Assembly: GCF_037023725.1 (NCBI RefSeq)
Contig: NZ_CP146077.1
Span: forward strand, 1,525,001-1,589,000
Reading direction: 5' to 3'
Source: Pseudomonas bubulae
Lineage (GTDB): Bacteria > Pseudomonadota > Gammaproteobacteria > Pseudomonadales > Pseudomonadaceae
DNA length: 64,000 nt
The translations under genes were made by a program, and so were the position numbers. Positions 8,990 through 18,329 of the stretch are shown piece by piece. The notes under the pieces were generated by a model that worked only from the letters and a program-made list of their open reading frames with translations, searched no databases and was not told the DNA's origin. Position 1 is the stretch's first letter. Every line of letters starts with the position of its first letter.

Positions 8990-10003
8990 TCAGTCGAACA
9001 GGCCCAGGGTCATGTAGCTGAACCAGGAGCGGCTTTTACCTTCAGCTTGCGGTTCTTCGATGATGTCGCCATCGGCATCCTTTGGCTTCAGTTCTGCCGG
9101 GATTGCATCCTTGGCATCCTGGTACTGCTTCTGGATATCCATGTTTGCACGGGTTTCACCCGGTGGCAGCGGTGTGCTGGATTCGATCAGGCCCAATGTG
9201 GCCTTGCTCAGCCATGAACGGTTGTCCGACTCGGAAACCTGCGGCACAAACTGGCCGTCTACCAGGCTCGGGTGGTCCGGGTAGTTGGTCTTGAGCACTT
9301 CAAGGCTGGTGTTGGCCAGCTGGTCGAGATGCATGCGCTGGTAGGACTCAACCATTACCGCCAGGCCGTCGCCGACCGAAGGAGTTTCCTGGAAGTTTTC
9401 GACCACATAGCGGCCACGGTTGGCAGCGGCTACATAAGCCTGACGAGTCAGGTAGTAATCGGCTACGTGGATTTCATACGCTGCCAACAGGTTGCGCAGG
9501 TAGATCATGCGCTGCTTGGCGTCGGGTGCGTAGCGGCTGTTGGGGAAGCGGCTGGTGAGCTGGGCGAACTCGTTGTAGGAGTCGCGTGCAGCGCCCGGGT
9601 CACGCTTGCTCATGTCCAGCGGCAGGAAGCGCGCCAGCAGGCCAACGTCCTGGTCAAAGGAGGTCAGGCCCTTGAGGTAGTAGGCGTAGTCAACGTTCGG
9701 ATGCTGTGGATGCAGGCGGATAAACCGTTCGGCAGCCGACTTGGCCGCTTCGGGCTCGGAGTTCTTGTAGTAGGCGTAAATAAGTTCAAGCTGGGCCTGG
9801 TCGGCGTAGCGACCGAACGGGTAGCGTGACTCAAGGGCCTTGAGTTTGGCGGTAGCACTGGTATAGCTGTGGTTGTCCAGGTCGGCCTGTGCCTGCTGGT
9901 ACAGCTCCACTTCGCTGAGGTTTTCGTCAACGACTTCTTTAGTCGACGAGCAAGCGGCGGTCAGTGCGAGGATGGCGATCAGCAGCAGGTGTCTCACTTG
10001 CAT
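8990..10003 (-). CDS. bamD: Outer-membrane assembly lipoprotein BamD
   Basis: Essential lipoprotein of the BAM complex, which folds beta-barrel proteins into the outer membrane. I chose the start at 10003 because it gives a clean lipoprotein signal, [20 protein letters not shown], with the lipidated Cys at residue 18. The frame extends upstream to 10087 but that part lacks signal-peptide character. The 337-residue protein has the tetratricopeptide-type repeats of the family ([34 protein letters not shown]). It is divergent from rluD; the same bamD/rluD arrangement is found in P. aeruginosa. Confidence 0.95.
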   Translation of the reverse strand: MQVRHLLLIAILALTAACSSTKEVVDENLSEVELYQQAQADLDNHSYTSATAKLKALESRYPFGRYADQAQLELIYAYYKNSEPEAAKSAAERFIRLHPQHPNVDYAYYLKGLTSFDQDVGLLARFLPLDMSKRDPGAARDSYNEFAQLTSRFPNSRYAPDAKQRMIYLRNLLAAYEIHVADYYLTRQAYVAAANRGRYVVENFQETPSVGDGLAVMVESYQRMHLDQLANTSLEVLKTNYPDHPSLVDGQFVPQVSESDNRSWLSKATLGLIESSTPLPPGETRANMDIQKQYQDAKDAIPAELKPKDADGDIIEEPQAEGKSRSWFSYMTLGLFD

Positions 10004-10145
10004 GGCGGCTTGCGTCCCTATGACGGCCGCTGTCTTGGGCGGGTCCGTCCTGTTATGATGAGTGCCCCGTGAAAAGCCTCGGGGCAAAAGACGCCGTATT
10101 TAACCACAAGCGCGCAGCCGAAACCAAAGGCTTGGCGCGGTCCTG

Positions 10146-11114
10146 ATGAGCATGTCCGAGAAAATTCAACTTCGCGAAGAGGTGCCGTCCGAACTGGGTG
10201 GCCAACGCCTCGATCAAGTCGCCGCACAATTATTCGCTGAGCACTCGCGCTCGCGCCTTTCCGCCTGGATCAAAGACGGCCGCCTTACTGTGGACGGAGC
10301 CGTCATACGCCCCCGTGACATCGTACACGGCGGTGCCATCCTGGAGCTGACTGCAGAGCAGGAAGCCCAGGGTGAGTGGATCGCTGAAGACATCCCCCTG
10401 GATATCGTCTACGAAGACGATGACATCCTGGTCATCAACAAGCCTGCGGGCCTGGTGGTGCACCCGGCTGCAGGGCATGCCAGTGGTACTTTGCTCAATG
10501 CCTTGCTGCATCACGTACCGGACATTATCAATGTGCCGCGTGCGGGGATCGTGCATCGCCTGGACAAGGACACCACCGGTCTGATGGTGGTCGCCAAGAC
10601 CATTCAGGCGCAGACACAACTGGTTACACAGTTGCAGAGCCGCAGTGTCAGTCGTATCTATGAGTGCATCGTTATCGGTGTCGTGACCGCCGGGGGCAAG
10701 ATCGACGCGCCTATCGGCCGTCACGGCCAGCAGCGCCAGCGCATGGCGGTAATGGAAGGCGGCAAGCAGGCGGTCAGTCATTACCGTGTGCTTGAGCGTT
10801 TCCGTTCCCACACCCATGTGCGGGTAAAGCTGGAAACCGGTCGTACGCACCAGATTCGTGTGCATATGTCTCATATCAACTTCCCGTTGGTCGGAGACCC
10901 TGCCTACGGCGGTCGCTTCCGTATTCCGCCGTCTGCCAGCGTGACGATGGTCGAGTCCCTGAAAAACTTCCCGCGTCAGGCGCTCCATGCCCGTTTCCTC
11001 GAGCTGGATCATCCGACGACCGGTAAGCGCATGAGCTGGGAATCAGCACTGCCTGACGACTTTGTCTGGCTGTTGACGTTGCTCAAGCAAGACCGTGAGG
11101 CATTTATCGGGTGA
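10146..11114 (+). CDS. rluD: 23S rRNA pseudouridine synthase RluD
   Basis: Makes pseudouridines 1911, 1915 and 1917 in helix 69 of 23S rRNA (E. coli numbering). The 322-residue protein has an N-terminal S4 RNA-binding domain (about residues 18-75) and the RluA-type catalytic domain with HRLDKDTTGLMVVAK, which contains the catalytic Asp. The start may be ATG 10146 or ATG 10152. The stop TGA overlaps the GTG start of pgeF by 4 bp, so the two are co-translated, as in many gammaproteobacteria. It is divergent from bamD with a 142-bp shared upstream region. Confidence 0.96.
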   Translation: MSMSEKIQLREEVPSELGGQRLDQVAAQLFAEHSRSRLSAWIKDGRLTVDGAVIRPRDIVHGGAILELTAEQEAQGEWIAEDIPLDIVYEDDDILVINKPAGLVVHPAAGHASGTLLNALLHHVPDIINVPRAGIVHRLDKDTTGLMVVAKTIQAQTQLVTQLQSRSVSRIYECIVIGVVTAGGKIDAPIGRHGQQRQRMAVMEGGKQAVSHYRVLERFRSHTHVRVKLETGRTHQIRVHMSHINFPLVGDPAYGGRFRIPPSASVTMVESLKNFPRQALHARFLELDHPTTGKRMSWESALPDDFVWLLTLLKQDREAFIG

Positions 11115-11845
11115 ACACCTTCCTGATTCCTGACTGGCCAGCGCCGGCAGGCATCCGGGCCTGTGTGACCACCCGTGCGGGCGGCGTCAGTGTGGCGCCG
11201 TTCGACAGCTTCAACCTGGGCGACCATGTAGGCGACGACCCTGTTGCCGTTGCGCATAACCGCCATCGCCTTACCCATATTTTTGACGTACAGCCCGCCT
11301 GGCTTAGCCAGGTTCACGGGGTTGTGGTCGCACCTGCCAATCCCGAACTGATTGTTGAGGCCGATGCCAGCTGGACGGCCACCCCCGGTATTGCCTGTAC
11401 GGCAATGACGGCGGATTGTTTGCCTGCATTGTTCTGCGATCGTGCTGGCACTCGTGTTGCGGCAGCCCATGCCGGTTGGCGCGGGCTGGCGGCCGGGGTG
11501 CTTGAAGCCGCCGCACTAAGCCTCAATGTTGCGCCACAGGAGCTGCTTGTGTGGCTGGGGCCGGCCATTGGCCCCAAGGCATTTGAGGTCGGGGCCGAGG
11601 TGCGGGAGGTCTTTGTAAAAGACATGCCCCAGGCCGAAGCCGCCTTTGTGCCCAGCATCAATGCCGGGCGTTTTATGGCCGATATCTATGAGCTGGCGCG
11701 TTTGCGTCTGGCCCGCTTCGGTATCACGGCTGTGTACGGCGGGGGTTTTTGCACCGTGACCGACCCGCGTTTCTTCTCCTATCGGCGCAGTCCCAATACT
11801 GGCCGCTTCGCATCACTGGTTTGGATCGAAAGACCGTCCAGCTGA
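11111..11845 (+). CDS. pgeF: Peptidoglycan editing factor PgeF (YfiH, laccase-domain protein)
   Basis: Cytoplasmic enzyme of the Cu-oxidase_4/YfiH family. Family knowledge assigns it to removing wrongly incorporated residues (L-Ser in place of L-Ala) from peptidoglycan precursors; related proteins have purine nucleoside phosphorylase activity. The 244-residue protein carries the conserved metal-site motifs TADCLP (near residue 98) and AAHAGWRGLAAGV (near 117), and ends with FFSYRRSPNTGRFAS. The start is a GTG that overlaps the rluD stop. It is followed by clpB, the E. coli order (rluD-yfiH-clpB). Confidence 0.93.
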   Translation: MNTFLIPDWPAPAGIRACVTTRAGGVSVAPFDSFNLGDHVGDDPVAVAHNRHRLTHIFDVQPAWLSQVHGVVVAPANPELIVEADASWTATPGIACTAMTADCLPALFCDRAGTRVAAAHAGWRGLAAGVLEAAALSLNVAPQELLVWLGPAIGPKAFEVGAEVREVFVKDMPQAEAAFVPSINAGRFMADIYELARLRLARFGITAVYGGGFCTVTDPRFFSYRRSPNTGRFASLVWIERPSS

Positions 11846-11865
11846 TCTGCGTCATTTTCCAAACG

Positions 11866-11894
11866 CTTGAAACTCTCGTAATCGCCCGCATCTA
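11866..11894 (+). promoter_or_regulatory. Sigma32-type heat-shock promoter of clpB
   Basis: CTTGAAA at 11866-11872, a 12-base spacer and CCCGCATCTA at 11885-11894 match the RpoH consensus (CTTGAA, then CCCCATNTA). It lies about 75 bp upstream of the clpB start, where a heat-shock promoter is expected. Confidence 0.8.
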
Positions 11895-11965
11895 CTATGG
11901 TATCTGGCAGGTTTCTTCATTCAGGAGTTTCCATCCCTCCGGCCTGCTCATAAGGAAGGTGACGA

Positions 11966-14533
11966 ATGCGTATAGATAGATTAACCAGCAAGTTGCAATT
12001 GGCGTTGTCCGATGCTCAGTCATTGGCCGTTGGCCTCGATCATCCGGCCATCGAGCCTGCGCACTTGATGCAGGCATTGCTGGAACAGCAGGGCGGTTCG
12101 ATCAAGCCGTTGCTGATGCAAGTCGGTTTCGATGTAAACAGCCTGCGTAAAGAGCTGACCAAAGAGCTCGATCAGCTGCCAAAAATTCAGAATCCGACTG
12201 GCGACGTAAACATGTCGCAGGATTTGGCACGTCTGTTGAACCAGGCGGATCGTCTGGCGCAGCAAAAAGGCGACCAGTACATCACCAGCGAAGTTGTATT
12301 GCTGGCGGCGATGGACGACAACAGCAAGCTGGGCAAGTTGTTGCTGGGTCAGGGCGTGAGCAAGAAAGCCCTGGAAAATGCCATCAACAACCTGCGTGGC
12401 GGCGAAGCGGTCAATGACCCGAACGTTGAAGAGTCACGCCAGGCGCTGGACAAGTACACCATTGACCTGACCAAGCGCGCCGAAGAGGGCAAGCTCGACC
12501 CGGTGATCGGTCGTGACGATGAAATTCGTCGCACCATTCAGGTCCTGCAGCGCCGTACCAAGAACAACCCGGTACTGATCGGTGAGCCTGGCGTGGGTAA
12601 AACCGCGATTGCCGAAGGTCTGGCACAACGGATCATCAATGGCGAAGTGCCTGACGGCCTCAAGGGCAAACGTCTGCTGTCCCTGGACATCGGTGCGCTG
12701 ATTGCCGGTGCCAAGTTCCGCGGTGAGTTCGAGGAGCGCCTGAAAGCAGTGCTTAACGAGCTGTCGAAGCAGGAAGGGCAAGTCATCCTGTTTATCGACG
12801 AATTGCATGTCATGGTTGGCGCCGGTAAAGGCGAGGGTGCCATGGATGCGGGCAATATGCTCAAGCCTGCACTGGCTCGCGGTGAGTTGCACTGCGTGGG
12901 TGCGACCACGCTCAACGAGTACCGCCAATACATCGAGAAGGACGCAGCACTTGAGCGTCGCTTCCAGAAAGTACTGGTGGACGAGCCGAGCGAAGAAGAC
13001 ACCATTGCGATCCTGCGTGGCCTCAAAGAGCGTTATGAGGTTCACCACAAGGTAGCGATTACCGACGGTGCGATCATTGCGGCGGTCAAACTCAGCCATC
13101 GTTACATCACCGACCGGCAGTTGCCGGACAAGGCGATTGACCTGATGGACGAGGCTGCCAGCCGTATCCGCATGGAGATCGACTCCAAGCCTGAGGTACT
13201 GGACCGTCTTGAACGTCGCTTGATTCAACTGAAGGTTGAAGCCCAGGCGTTGAAGAAAGAAGAAGACGAGGCCGCGAAAAAACGCCTCGAGAAATTGCAG
13301 GAAGAAATCGAGCGTCACGAGCGCGAATATTCGGACCTCGAAGAGATCTGGACCTCGGAAAAAGCCGAAGTGCAGGGCTCTGCCCAGATCCAGCAGAAAA
13401 TCGAGCAGGCGCGCCAGGAGCTTGAAGTGGCCCGCCGCAGCGGCAACCTCAACCGCATGGCCGAGTTGCAGTACGGGATCATCCCTGATCTGGAACGCAG
13501 CCTGCAGATGGTCGACGAGCACAGCGGCAAAACTGAAAACCAGTTGTTGCGCAGCAAAGTGACTGAAGAGGAAATCGCGGAAGTGGTATCGAAGTGGACG
13601 GGTATCCCGGTCTCCAAGATGCTCGAAGGCGAACGCGACAAGCTGATGAAAATGGAAAGCCTGTTGCATGAGCGCGTGATTGGCCAGGACGAGGCCGTAG
13701 TGGCTGTGTCCAACGCCGTGCGGCGCTCCCGTGCCGGCCTGAGTGACCCGAACCGTCCTAGCGGCTCGTTCATGTTCCTCGGCCCGACCGGTGTGGGTAA
13801 AACCGAGTTGTGCAAGGCGCTGGCCGAGTTCCTCTTTGATACTGAAGAGGCGATGGTGCGGATCGATATGTCCGAGTTCATGGAGAAACATTCCGTGGCT
13901 CGACTGATTGGTGCGCCACCAGGCTATGTGGGCTACGAAGAAGGCGGTTACCTGACCGAAGCGGTACGGCGCAAGCCTTACTCGGTGATCCTGCTGGATG
14001 AAGTCGAGAAGGCTCACCCGGACGTGTTCAACGTGTTGCTGCAAGTGCTGGAAGACGGTCGCCTGACTGACAGCCACGGCCGTACCGTGGACTTCCGCAA
14101 CACGGTGATCGTGATGACCTCCAACCTGGGCTCTGCACAGATCCAGGAGCTGGTGGGCGATCGCGAGGCACAGCGTGCAGCGGTGATGGATGCGGTCAGC
14201 ACCCACTTCCGTCCGGAGTTCGTGAACCGGATCGACGAAGTGGTGATCTTCGAGCCTCTGGCCCGTGATCAGATTGCTGGCATCGCCGAAATCCAGTTGG
14301 GTCGTCTGCGCAGTCGTCTGGCTGAGCGTGACTTGAGCCTTGAGCTGAACCAGGATGCTCTGGACAAGCTGATTGCGGTTGGTTACGACCCGGTTTATGG
14401 CGCACGCCCTCTGAAACGTGCGATCCAGCGCTGGATCGAAAACCCGCTGGCACAACTGATCCTGTCCGGTCAGTTCTTGCCTGGCACCACCGTGACAGCC
14501 AGCGTGAAGGACGACGAAATCGTCTTCGCATAA
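11966..14533 (+). CDS. clpB: ATP-dependent disaggregase ClpB
   Basis: Hexameric AAA+ chaperone that, with DnaK, pulls proteins out of aggregates after heat stress. The 855-residue protein has the N-terminal Clp repeat domain (1-145), nucleotide-binding domain 1 with Walker [14 protein letters not shown] (near 205), the coiled-coil middle domain (about 400-520, rich in Glu/Lys/Arg) and nucleotide-binding domain 2 with [14 protein letters not shown] (near 605). It has no ClpP-binding IGF-type loop that I can see, as expected for ClpB. A strong AAGGAAGG ribosome-binding site precedes the ATG, and a sigma32-like promoter and a terminator flank it. Confidence 0.98.
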   Translation: MRIDRLTSKLQLALSDAQSLAVGLDHPAIEPAHLMQALLEQQGGSIKPLLMQVGFDVNSLRKELTKELDQLPKIQNPTGDVNMSQDLARLLNQADRLAQQKGDQYITSEVVLLAAMDDNSKLGKLLLGQGVSKKALENAINNLRGGEAVNDPNVEESRQALDKYTIDLTKRAEEGKLDPVIGRDDEIRRTIQVLQRRTKNNPVLIGEPGVGKTAIAEGLAQRIINGEVPDGLKGKRLLSLDIGALIAGAKFRGEFEERLKAVLNELSKQEGQVILFIDELHVMVGAGKGEGAMDAGNMLKPALARGELHCVGATTLNEYRQYIEKDAALERRFQKVLVDEPSEEDTIAILRGLKERYEVHHKVAITDGAIIAAVKLSHRYITDRQLPDKAIDLMDEAASRIRMEIDSKPEVLDRLERRLIQLKVEAQALKKEEDEAAKKRLEKLQEEIERHEREYSDLEEIWTSEKAEVQGSAQIQQKIEQARQELEVARRSGNLNRMAELQYGIIPDLERSLQMVDEHSGKTENQLLRSKVTEEEIAEVVSKWTGIPVSKMLEGERDKLMKMESLLHERVIGQDEAVVAVSNAVRRSRAGLSDPNRPSGSFMFLGPTGVGKTELCKALAEFLFDTEEAMVRIDMSEFMEKHSVARLIGAPPGYVGYEEGGYLTEAVRRKPYSVILLDEVEKAHPDVFNVLLQVLEDGRLTDSHGRTVDFRNTVIVMTSNLGSAQIQELVGDREAQRAAVMDAVSTHFRPEFVNRIDEVVIFEPLARDQIAGIAEIQLGRLRSRLAERDLSLELNQDALDKLIAVGYDPVYGARPLKRAIQRWIENPLAQLILSGQFLPGTTVTASVKDDEIVFA

Positions 14534-14557
14534 GGTTTGAAAGCGGTGTTTTAAGAG

Positions 14558-14586
14558 AGGCCTCGCTTTGCGAGGCCTTTTTTTTC
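14558..14586 (+). terminator. Rho-independent terminator of clpB
   Basis: A 9-bp stem AGGCCTCGC/GCGAGGCCT with a TTT loop followed by a long T-run, 24 bp after the clpB stop. Confidence 0.93.
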
Positions 14587-14717
14587 TAGGGTGTTGATCT
14601 GTAAGGAAAACGCTTGTAATATGCGCCCCGCAGCAAGCAACCCGTAATAGCGACTTGGCCCAAACCGAGAAGCCCGCTGGAAGAGCTAAGTAATTGTCTT
14701 CTAACGAAAAATAAGGG

Positions 14718-14745
14718 TTGACAAGGCTTTTAAAGCTTGTAGAAT
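14718..14745 (+). promoter_or_regulatory. Sigma70 promoter of the tRNA cluster
   Basis: TTGACA at 14718-14723 and TAGAAT at 14740-14745 with a 16-bp spacer. It lies 95 bp upstream of the first tRNA and is the only consensus-like promoter I see in the cluster. Confidence 0.75.
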
Positions 14746-14839
14746 AGCCGACCTCAGAGACGCCAACGCAGCGATGCGAAGAACTCGAAGAGTGTTGCTA
14801 AGCAGTAAGGCAACAACGTTACAAATTGAAATATGTAGT

Positions 14840-14915
14840 TCCGCGATAGCTCAGTTGGTAGAGCAAATGACTGTTAATCATTGGGTCCCTGGTTCGAGTC
14901 CAGGTCGTGGAGCCA
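14840..14915 (+). tRNA. tRNA-Asn(GTT), copy 1
   Basis: 76 nt with CCA encoded. Acceptor stem TCCGCGA/TCGTGGA, anticodon GTT and the TTCGAGT T-arm are all present. Confidence 0.97.
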
Positions 14916-14924
14916 TTTTCAAGC

Positions 14925-15001
14925 CGGGGTATAGCGCAGTCCGGTAGCGCGCCTGCTTTGGGAGCAGGATGTCAGGAGTTCGAATCCCCTTACCCCGACC
15001 A
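14925..15001 (+). tRNA. tRNA-Pro(TGG), copy 1
   Basis: 77 nt with CCA encoded. Acceptor stem CGGGGTA/TACCCCG, anticodon TGG. It lies 9 bp after tRNA-Asn. Confidence 0.97.
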
Positions 15002-15006
15002 TTTTT

Positions 15007-15082
15007 GGGTCGTTAGCTCAGTTGGTAGAGCAGTTGGCTTTTAACCAATTGGTCGTAGGTTCGAATCCCACACGACCCACCA
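15007..15082 (+). tRNA. tRNA-Lys(TTT), copy 1
   Basis: 76 nt with CCA encoded. Acceptor stem GGGTCGT/ACGACCC, anticodon TTT. It lies 5 bp after tRNA-Pro. Confidence 0.97.
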
Positions 15083-15144
15083 TTTTTGGCTCCAGTTCGC
15101 TGGGGTTAGATCTTAAGATCAGAGGCCAAAAGCACTGATCGAAG

Positions 15145-15172
15145 AAGGCGCCTCTTGAAGGTGCTTTTTTTT
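15145..15172 (+). terminator. Terminator after the first tRNA group
   Basis: Hairpin AAGGCGCCT/AGGTGCTTT (one G-U pair) running into a T-run, directly before the second tRNA-Pro. Confidence 0.75.
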
Positions 15173-15174
15173 AC

Positions 15175-15251
15175 CGGGGTATAGCGCAGTCCGGTAGCGC
15201 GCCTGCTTTGGGAGCAGGATGTCAGGAGTTCGAATCCCCTTACCCCGACCA
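15175..15251 (+). tRNA. tRNA-Pro(TGG), copy 2
   Basis: 77 nt, apparently identical to the tRNA-Pro at 14925-15001. It starts immediately after a terminator T-run. Confidence 0.97.
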
Positions 15252-15315
15252 TTTTCTGCCCGGCAGTAATGGGTATAGAAAATAAGGCGCTGATGCCAGT
15301 TGCATCAGAAGCCAT

Positions 15316-15345
15316 AAAAGAGCGTCCTTACGGACGCTTTTTTAT
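15316..15345 (+). terminator. Terminator after the second tRNA-Pro
   Basis: AGCGTCC/GGACGCT stem with a four-base loop, then a T-run. Confidence 0.85.
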
Positions 15346-15370
15346 TGTTGTAAAAGTTGAAATATGCAGT

Positions 15371-15446
15371 TCCGCGATAGCTCAGTTGGTAGAGCAAATG
15401 ACTGTTAATCATTGGGTCCCTGGTTCGAGTCCAGGTCGTGGAGCCA
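15371..15446 (+). tRNA. tRNA-Asn(GTT), copy 2
   Basis: 76 nt, apparently identical to copy 1. The 15-20 bases before it (AAGTTGAAATATGCAGT) also resemble the leader of copy 1, so the duplicated unit includes flanking sequence. Confidence 0.97.
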
Positions 15447-15462
15447 GTTTCAAAGAATTTTT

Positions 15463-15538
15463 GGGTCGTTAGCTCAGTTGGTAGAGCAGTTGGCTTTTAA
15501 CCAATTGGTCGTAGGTTCGAATCCCACACGACCCACCA
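15463..15538 (+). tRNA. tRNA-Lys(TTT), copy 2
   Basis: 76 nt, apparently identical to copy 1. It follows tRNA-Asn copy 2 directly, without the intervening tRNA-Pro. Confidence 0.97.
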
Positions 15539-15558
15539 TGTTCGGCTCCAGTAGCCAT

Positions 15559-15587
15559 AAAAAAAGCGTCCATTGGACGCTTTTTTT
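15559..15587 (+). terminator. Terminator ending the tRNA cluster
   Basis: AAAAGCGTCC/GGACGCTTTT hairpin with long A and T flanks, so probably bidirectional. Confidence 0.9.
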
Positions 15588-15610
15588 ATGCCTGTAGGAA
15601 ACGTAACCCT

Positions 15611-15647
15611 GTAGTCGCAGCCTTCGTTCTTCAGCAGCTGCTACGAG
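15611..15647. repeat. Small REP-like palindrome
   Basis: GTAGTCGCAGCC...GCAGCTGCTAC type palindrome just after the gadC stop region; similar elements occur near 23500, 33705 and 61350. Confidence 0.6.
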
Positions 15648-15656
15648 GTTTTTGCT

Positions 15657-17189
15657 TCAGCTTGGGTTTGCAGCCTTGTTGTCCGCGTCCTGAAGATCCT
15701 GCAGCGCGGCCGAATACTGATCTGCTTCTGCCTTGGGCACCATCTGCCATGACGGCTTGCGCAATGCATAGAAGATAAACGGCGGCACGCCTGCGACGAT
15801 CAATCCCAGCAACAAAATCCCCGCATATTCGAAAAACGGCATGCTGCTGAAGCTGTTGGGCGGAATAAAGCCGAAAATTAGCGCCACGCAGGTTGAAAAC
15901 AACCCCAGGTAGCACCAGCCATGCAGCCCCTTGAGCACATAGCCGCGTTTTACATTGGGCTGTGTTTTACGCAGTTTCATGGCCGCCATAAACATGAATA
16001 CGTAGATGATCAGGTACATCAGCGCAGCCATCGCACTGATCATCCAGAAGGCATCGGATACATTGTCGAGAAAGATGTAAATCGTCGACAGCAGCGTGAC
16101 GATAACGGCCTGTAAATACAGAATGTTTTTTTGCACGCCTTTTTTGTTCACTTCCTGCATCACAGGTGGAAGCATTCCGGCCTTACCGACGAACAGCAAG
16201 CCGGTAGACGGCCCGGCAGTCCAGGCCAGTACCCCGCCCAACGCACCGATAATCAGCAAAATGGCCATGATCGGGGTTGCCCATGGCATGTCGAAGCCCT
16301 GGAAGAACGCAGCGTAAGCCTGGATAACCCCGGCGGTAAGGCTGGTTGAGTCAGCGGGTACCACCAGCGAAATCGCCACCGTGGGCGGGATAAACACCAG
16401 CAGGATCATAAAGAAGGCCAAGAGAATCGCCCGGGGCATTTCCTTTTGCGGGTTACGCAATTCACGGGCGTGAATGGCGTTCATTTCGATACCGGCAAAC
16501 GCCAGGAAGTTACTCACAATCAGTACCAGGCCGGTAATGGCGCCGGTAAATTCCTGCCAGAAGTCCGGGTGCAGGTTGCGCGAGCCGGATTTGACTGTGG
16601 AGTGGGTATCGAAAATGGCCGGGATCAAGGCATCCCAAGTCAACGGGGTGGCTGATTTATGCCCCAGCACCAGCCAGGCGACGCCGAGCAAAACCAGCAG
16701 CGCGGCGGGTAATGCGGTGCCCAGCAGCATGAACCATGACGTCAGCTTCGACAGTGCTGTCAGCCCGTTAAGTGCCACAAATGTCGATAGCCAGTATAAA
16801 ACGATGATGACGGCGGCAGTAAATACACCGCTTTTGGCCAGTTCAGGGTTGATCAGATACGCCATGGTGCTGGCGCCAAACCCGAGCACAATCGGGTACC
16901 AGACCACCACTTGTACCCACATGAACCACATGATGAAAAAGCCCGGGCGGTCGCCGTAGGCTTGTCTTACCCAGCCATAAATCCCGCCGTTCCAGCCTGT
17001 GCCCAGTTCAGAGGCGACCAGGGATACCGGAATGAAAAACAGCAGTGCGGGGATGACATAGAGAAAGACCGAGCCCAGACCATAGACGGCCATGCTGGGT
17101 AACGAACGAATACTGGCAACAGCGGCAACCATCATAAAGCAGATGGTCAGCCAGGACATGTAGGTTTTAGCTTTGCTGGTGGTAGCCAT
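15657..17189 (-). CDS. gadC: APC-family permease, probable glutamate:GABA antiporter
   Basis: A 510-residue inner-membrane transporter with about 12 hydrophobic segments of the amino acid-polyamine-organocation family. It resembles E. coli GadC and YbaT in length and in the TAGPSTGLLFVGKAGMLPPVMQEVNKKG region and the PPNSFSSM loop near the last helices. It lies 15 bp downstream of glsA on the same strand and beside divergent gadB, so the likely role is exchange of extracellular Glu or Gln for cytoplasmic GABA or Glu during acid stress. The C-terminal tail of about 30 polar residues could correspond to the pH-gating plug of GadC. Substrate is inferred from context. Confidence 0.82.
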   Translation of the reverse strand: MATTSKAKTYMSWLTICFMMVAAVASIRSLPSMAVYGLGSVFLYVIPALLFFIPVSLVASELGTGWNGGIYGWVRQAYGDRPGFFIMWFMWVQVVVWYPIVLGFGASTMAYLINPELAKSGVFTAAVIIVLYWLSTFVALNGLTALSKLTSWFMLLGTALPAALLVLLGVAWLVLGHKSATPLTWDALIPAIFDTHSTVKSGSRNLHPDFWQEFTGAITGLVLIVSNFLAFAGIEMNAIHARELRNPQKEMPRAILLAFFMILLVFIPPTVAISLVVPADSTSLTAGVIQAYAAFFQGFDMPWATPIMAILLIIGALGGVLAWTAGPSTGLLFVGKAGMLPPVMQEVNKKGVQKNILYLQAVIVTLLSTIYIFLDNVSDAFWMISAMAALMYLIIYVFMFMAAMKLRKTQPNVKRGYVLKGLHGWCYLGLFSTCVALIFGFIPPNSFSSMPFFEYAGILLLGLIVAGVPPFIFYALRKPSWQMVPKAEADQYSAALQDLQDADNKAANPS

Positions 17190-17204
17190 AAGTATCCCGC
17201 TCCC

Positions 17205-18158
17205 TTACGCGAATTCGTGCAACAGGCTCAGATTGAGCGTGCGGCTAAGGTATTCGGCGGCCAGTTGACCGCGAACGCTGTTACCGGCTCCGTCCAGTGG
17301 CGGGGCAAAGGCGGCGATGGCGCACACCCCCGGAACCACCGCCAGAATGCCGCCGCCGACCCCGCTTTTTCCCGGCAGGCCGACTTTGTAGTACCAGTCT
17401 CCGGTGGTGTCATACAGGCCATTCAGGGTCATCTCGGAGAGGATTGGCGCCACGTTGTTGGCCCGAACCGCGCGTTTTCCGCTGATCGGGTTGACGCCAC
17501 CATTGGCCAGGGTAGCGCCCATGGTCACCAGGTCATGGCAGGTGATCGCCACGGAACATTGACGGGTGTAGACGGCGCACACTTCCATCGGGTCGGCGTA
17601 CATATAGCCGTAACTCTGCAATAGCCAGGCAATGCCGCGGTTGTGCTGGTTGGTCTTGGCTTCCGATTGATAAACCTCGTCGTTGACCGTCAGTTCACGC
17701 CCGGCGAAAAGGTTGTAAGTCGCCTGGATCTGGTCCCAGCGCGCTTGCGCCGTATCGGCTTCGAGGAGGCTGACAGTGGCCATGGCGCCTGCGTTTACAA
17801 AGGGGTTGAGCGGTCGGCCCTTATGCAGTTCCAGGGCAATCACCGAGTTGAACGGCTCACCTGTGGGGTCGCAACCGATCTTGCTGCGCAAGGCTTGCGG
17901 TCCCACTTCATCGAGTACATGGGCGAGGGTGAATACCTTGGAAATCGACTCGATGGCGAAGGCGTAATCGGTGTCGCCGACTTCTGCATGGGTACCGTCG
18001 CAGAACATGATGCTGATGCCGAACAGATGGGATGGCACTGAGGCCAGGTAAGGGATGTAGCTGGCGTTCTTGCCGTGCTGATTGCTGGCAAACCGTTGCA
18101 GGGACTGGTCCAGCGCCTGTTTTACCGTGCTGTCTACGGTCGTGGGTCTTTGCTTCAT
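17205..18158 (-). CDS. glsA: Glutaminase (serine-dependent beta-lactamase fold)
   Basis: Hydrolyses L-glutamine to glutamate and ammonia; the ammonia consumes a proton, which is the basis of glutamine-dependent acid resistance. The 317-residue protein has the family nucleophile motif S-x-x-K in IESISKVFTLAHVL (near residue 70), the NPFVNAGAMAT stretch (near 120) and GKSGVGGGILAVVPG toward the end. It is the first gene of a two-gene operon with the gadC-like transporter. In E. coli the analogous pair is ybaS(glsA)-ybaT. The 171 bp upstream are shared with divergent gadB. Confidence 0.93.
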   Translation of the reverse strand: MKQRPTTVDSTVKQALDQSLQRFASNQHGKNASYIPYLASVPSHLFGISIMFCDGTHAEVGDTDYAFAIESISKVFTLAHVLDEVGPQALRSKIGCDPTGEPFNSVIALELHKGRPLNPFVNAGAMATVSLLEADTAQARWDQIQATYNLFAGRELTVNDEVYQSEAKTNQHNRGIAWLLQSYGYMYADPMEVCAVYTRQCSVAITCHDLVTMGATLANGGVNPISGKRAVRANNVAPILSEMTLNGLYDTTGDWYYKVGLPGKSGVGGGILAVVPGVCAIAAFAPPLDGAGNSVRGQLAAEYLSRTLNLSLLHEFA

Positions 18159-18329
18159 CGTGCTCGCTCCGTGAGTACTATCGAGAATCGAGACTATAGA
18201 TCGGAAAATGCACGGTGGTCGGAAATCGGACGGCAGACCTCAAATGCTTGGCTATGCTGGCTGGGCCGAAGCTGAGCCAGAGTTGCAACGGCGGGCTCAT
18301 AGATTGACCAATACTCAAGGAGAGTTCAC

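Noticed and set aside
12434..14455. 673-codon open frame antisense to clpB
   Set aside because: Shadow of clpB; low-complexity His/Gln/Leu-rich composition and no domain.
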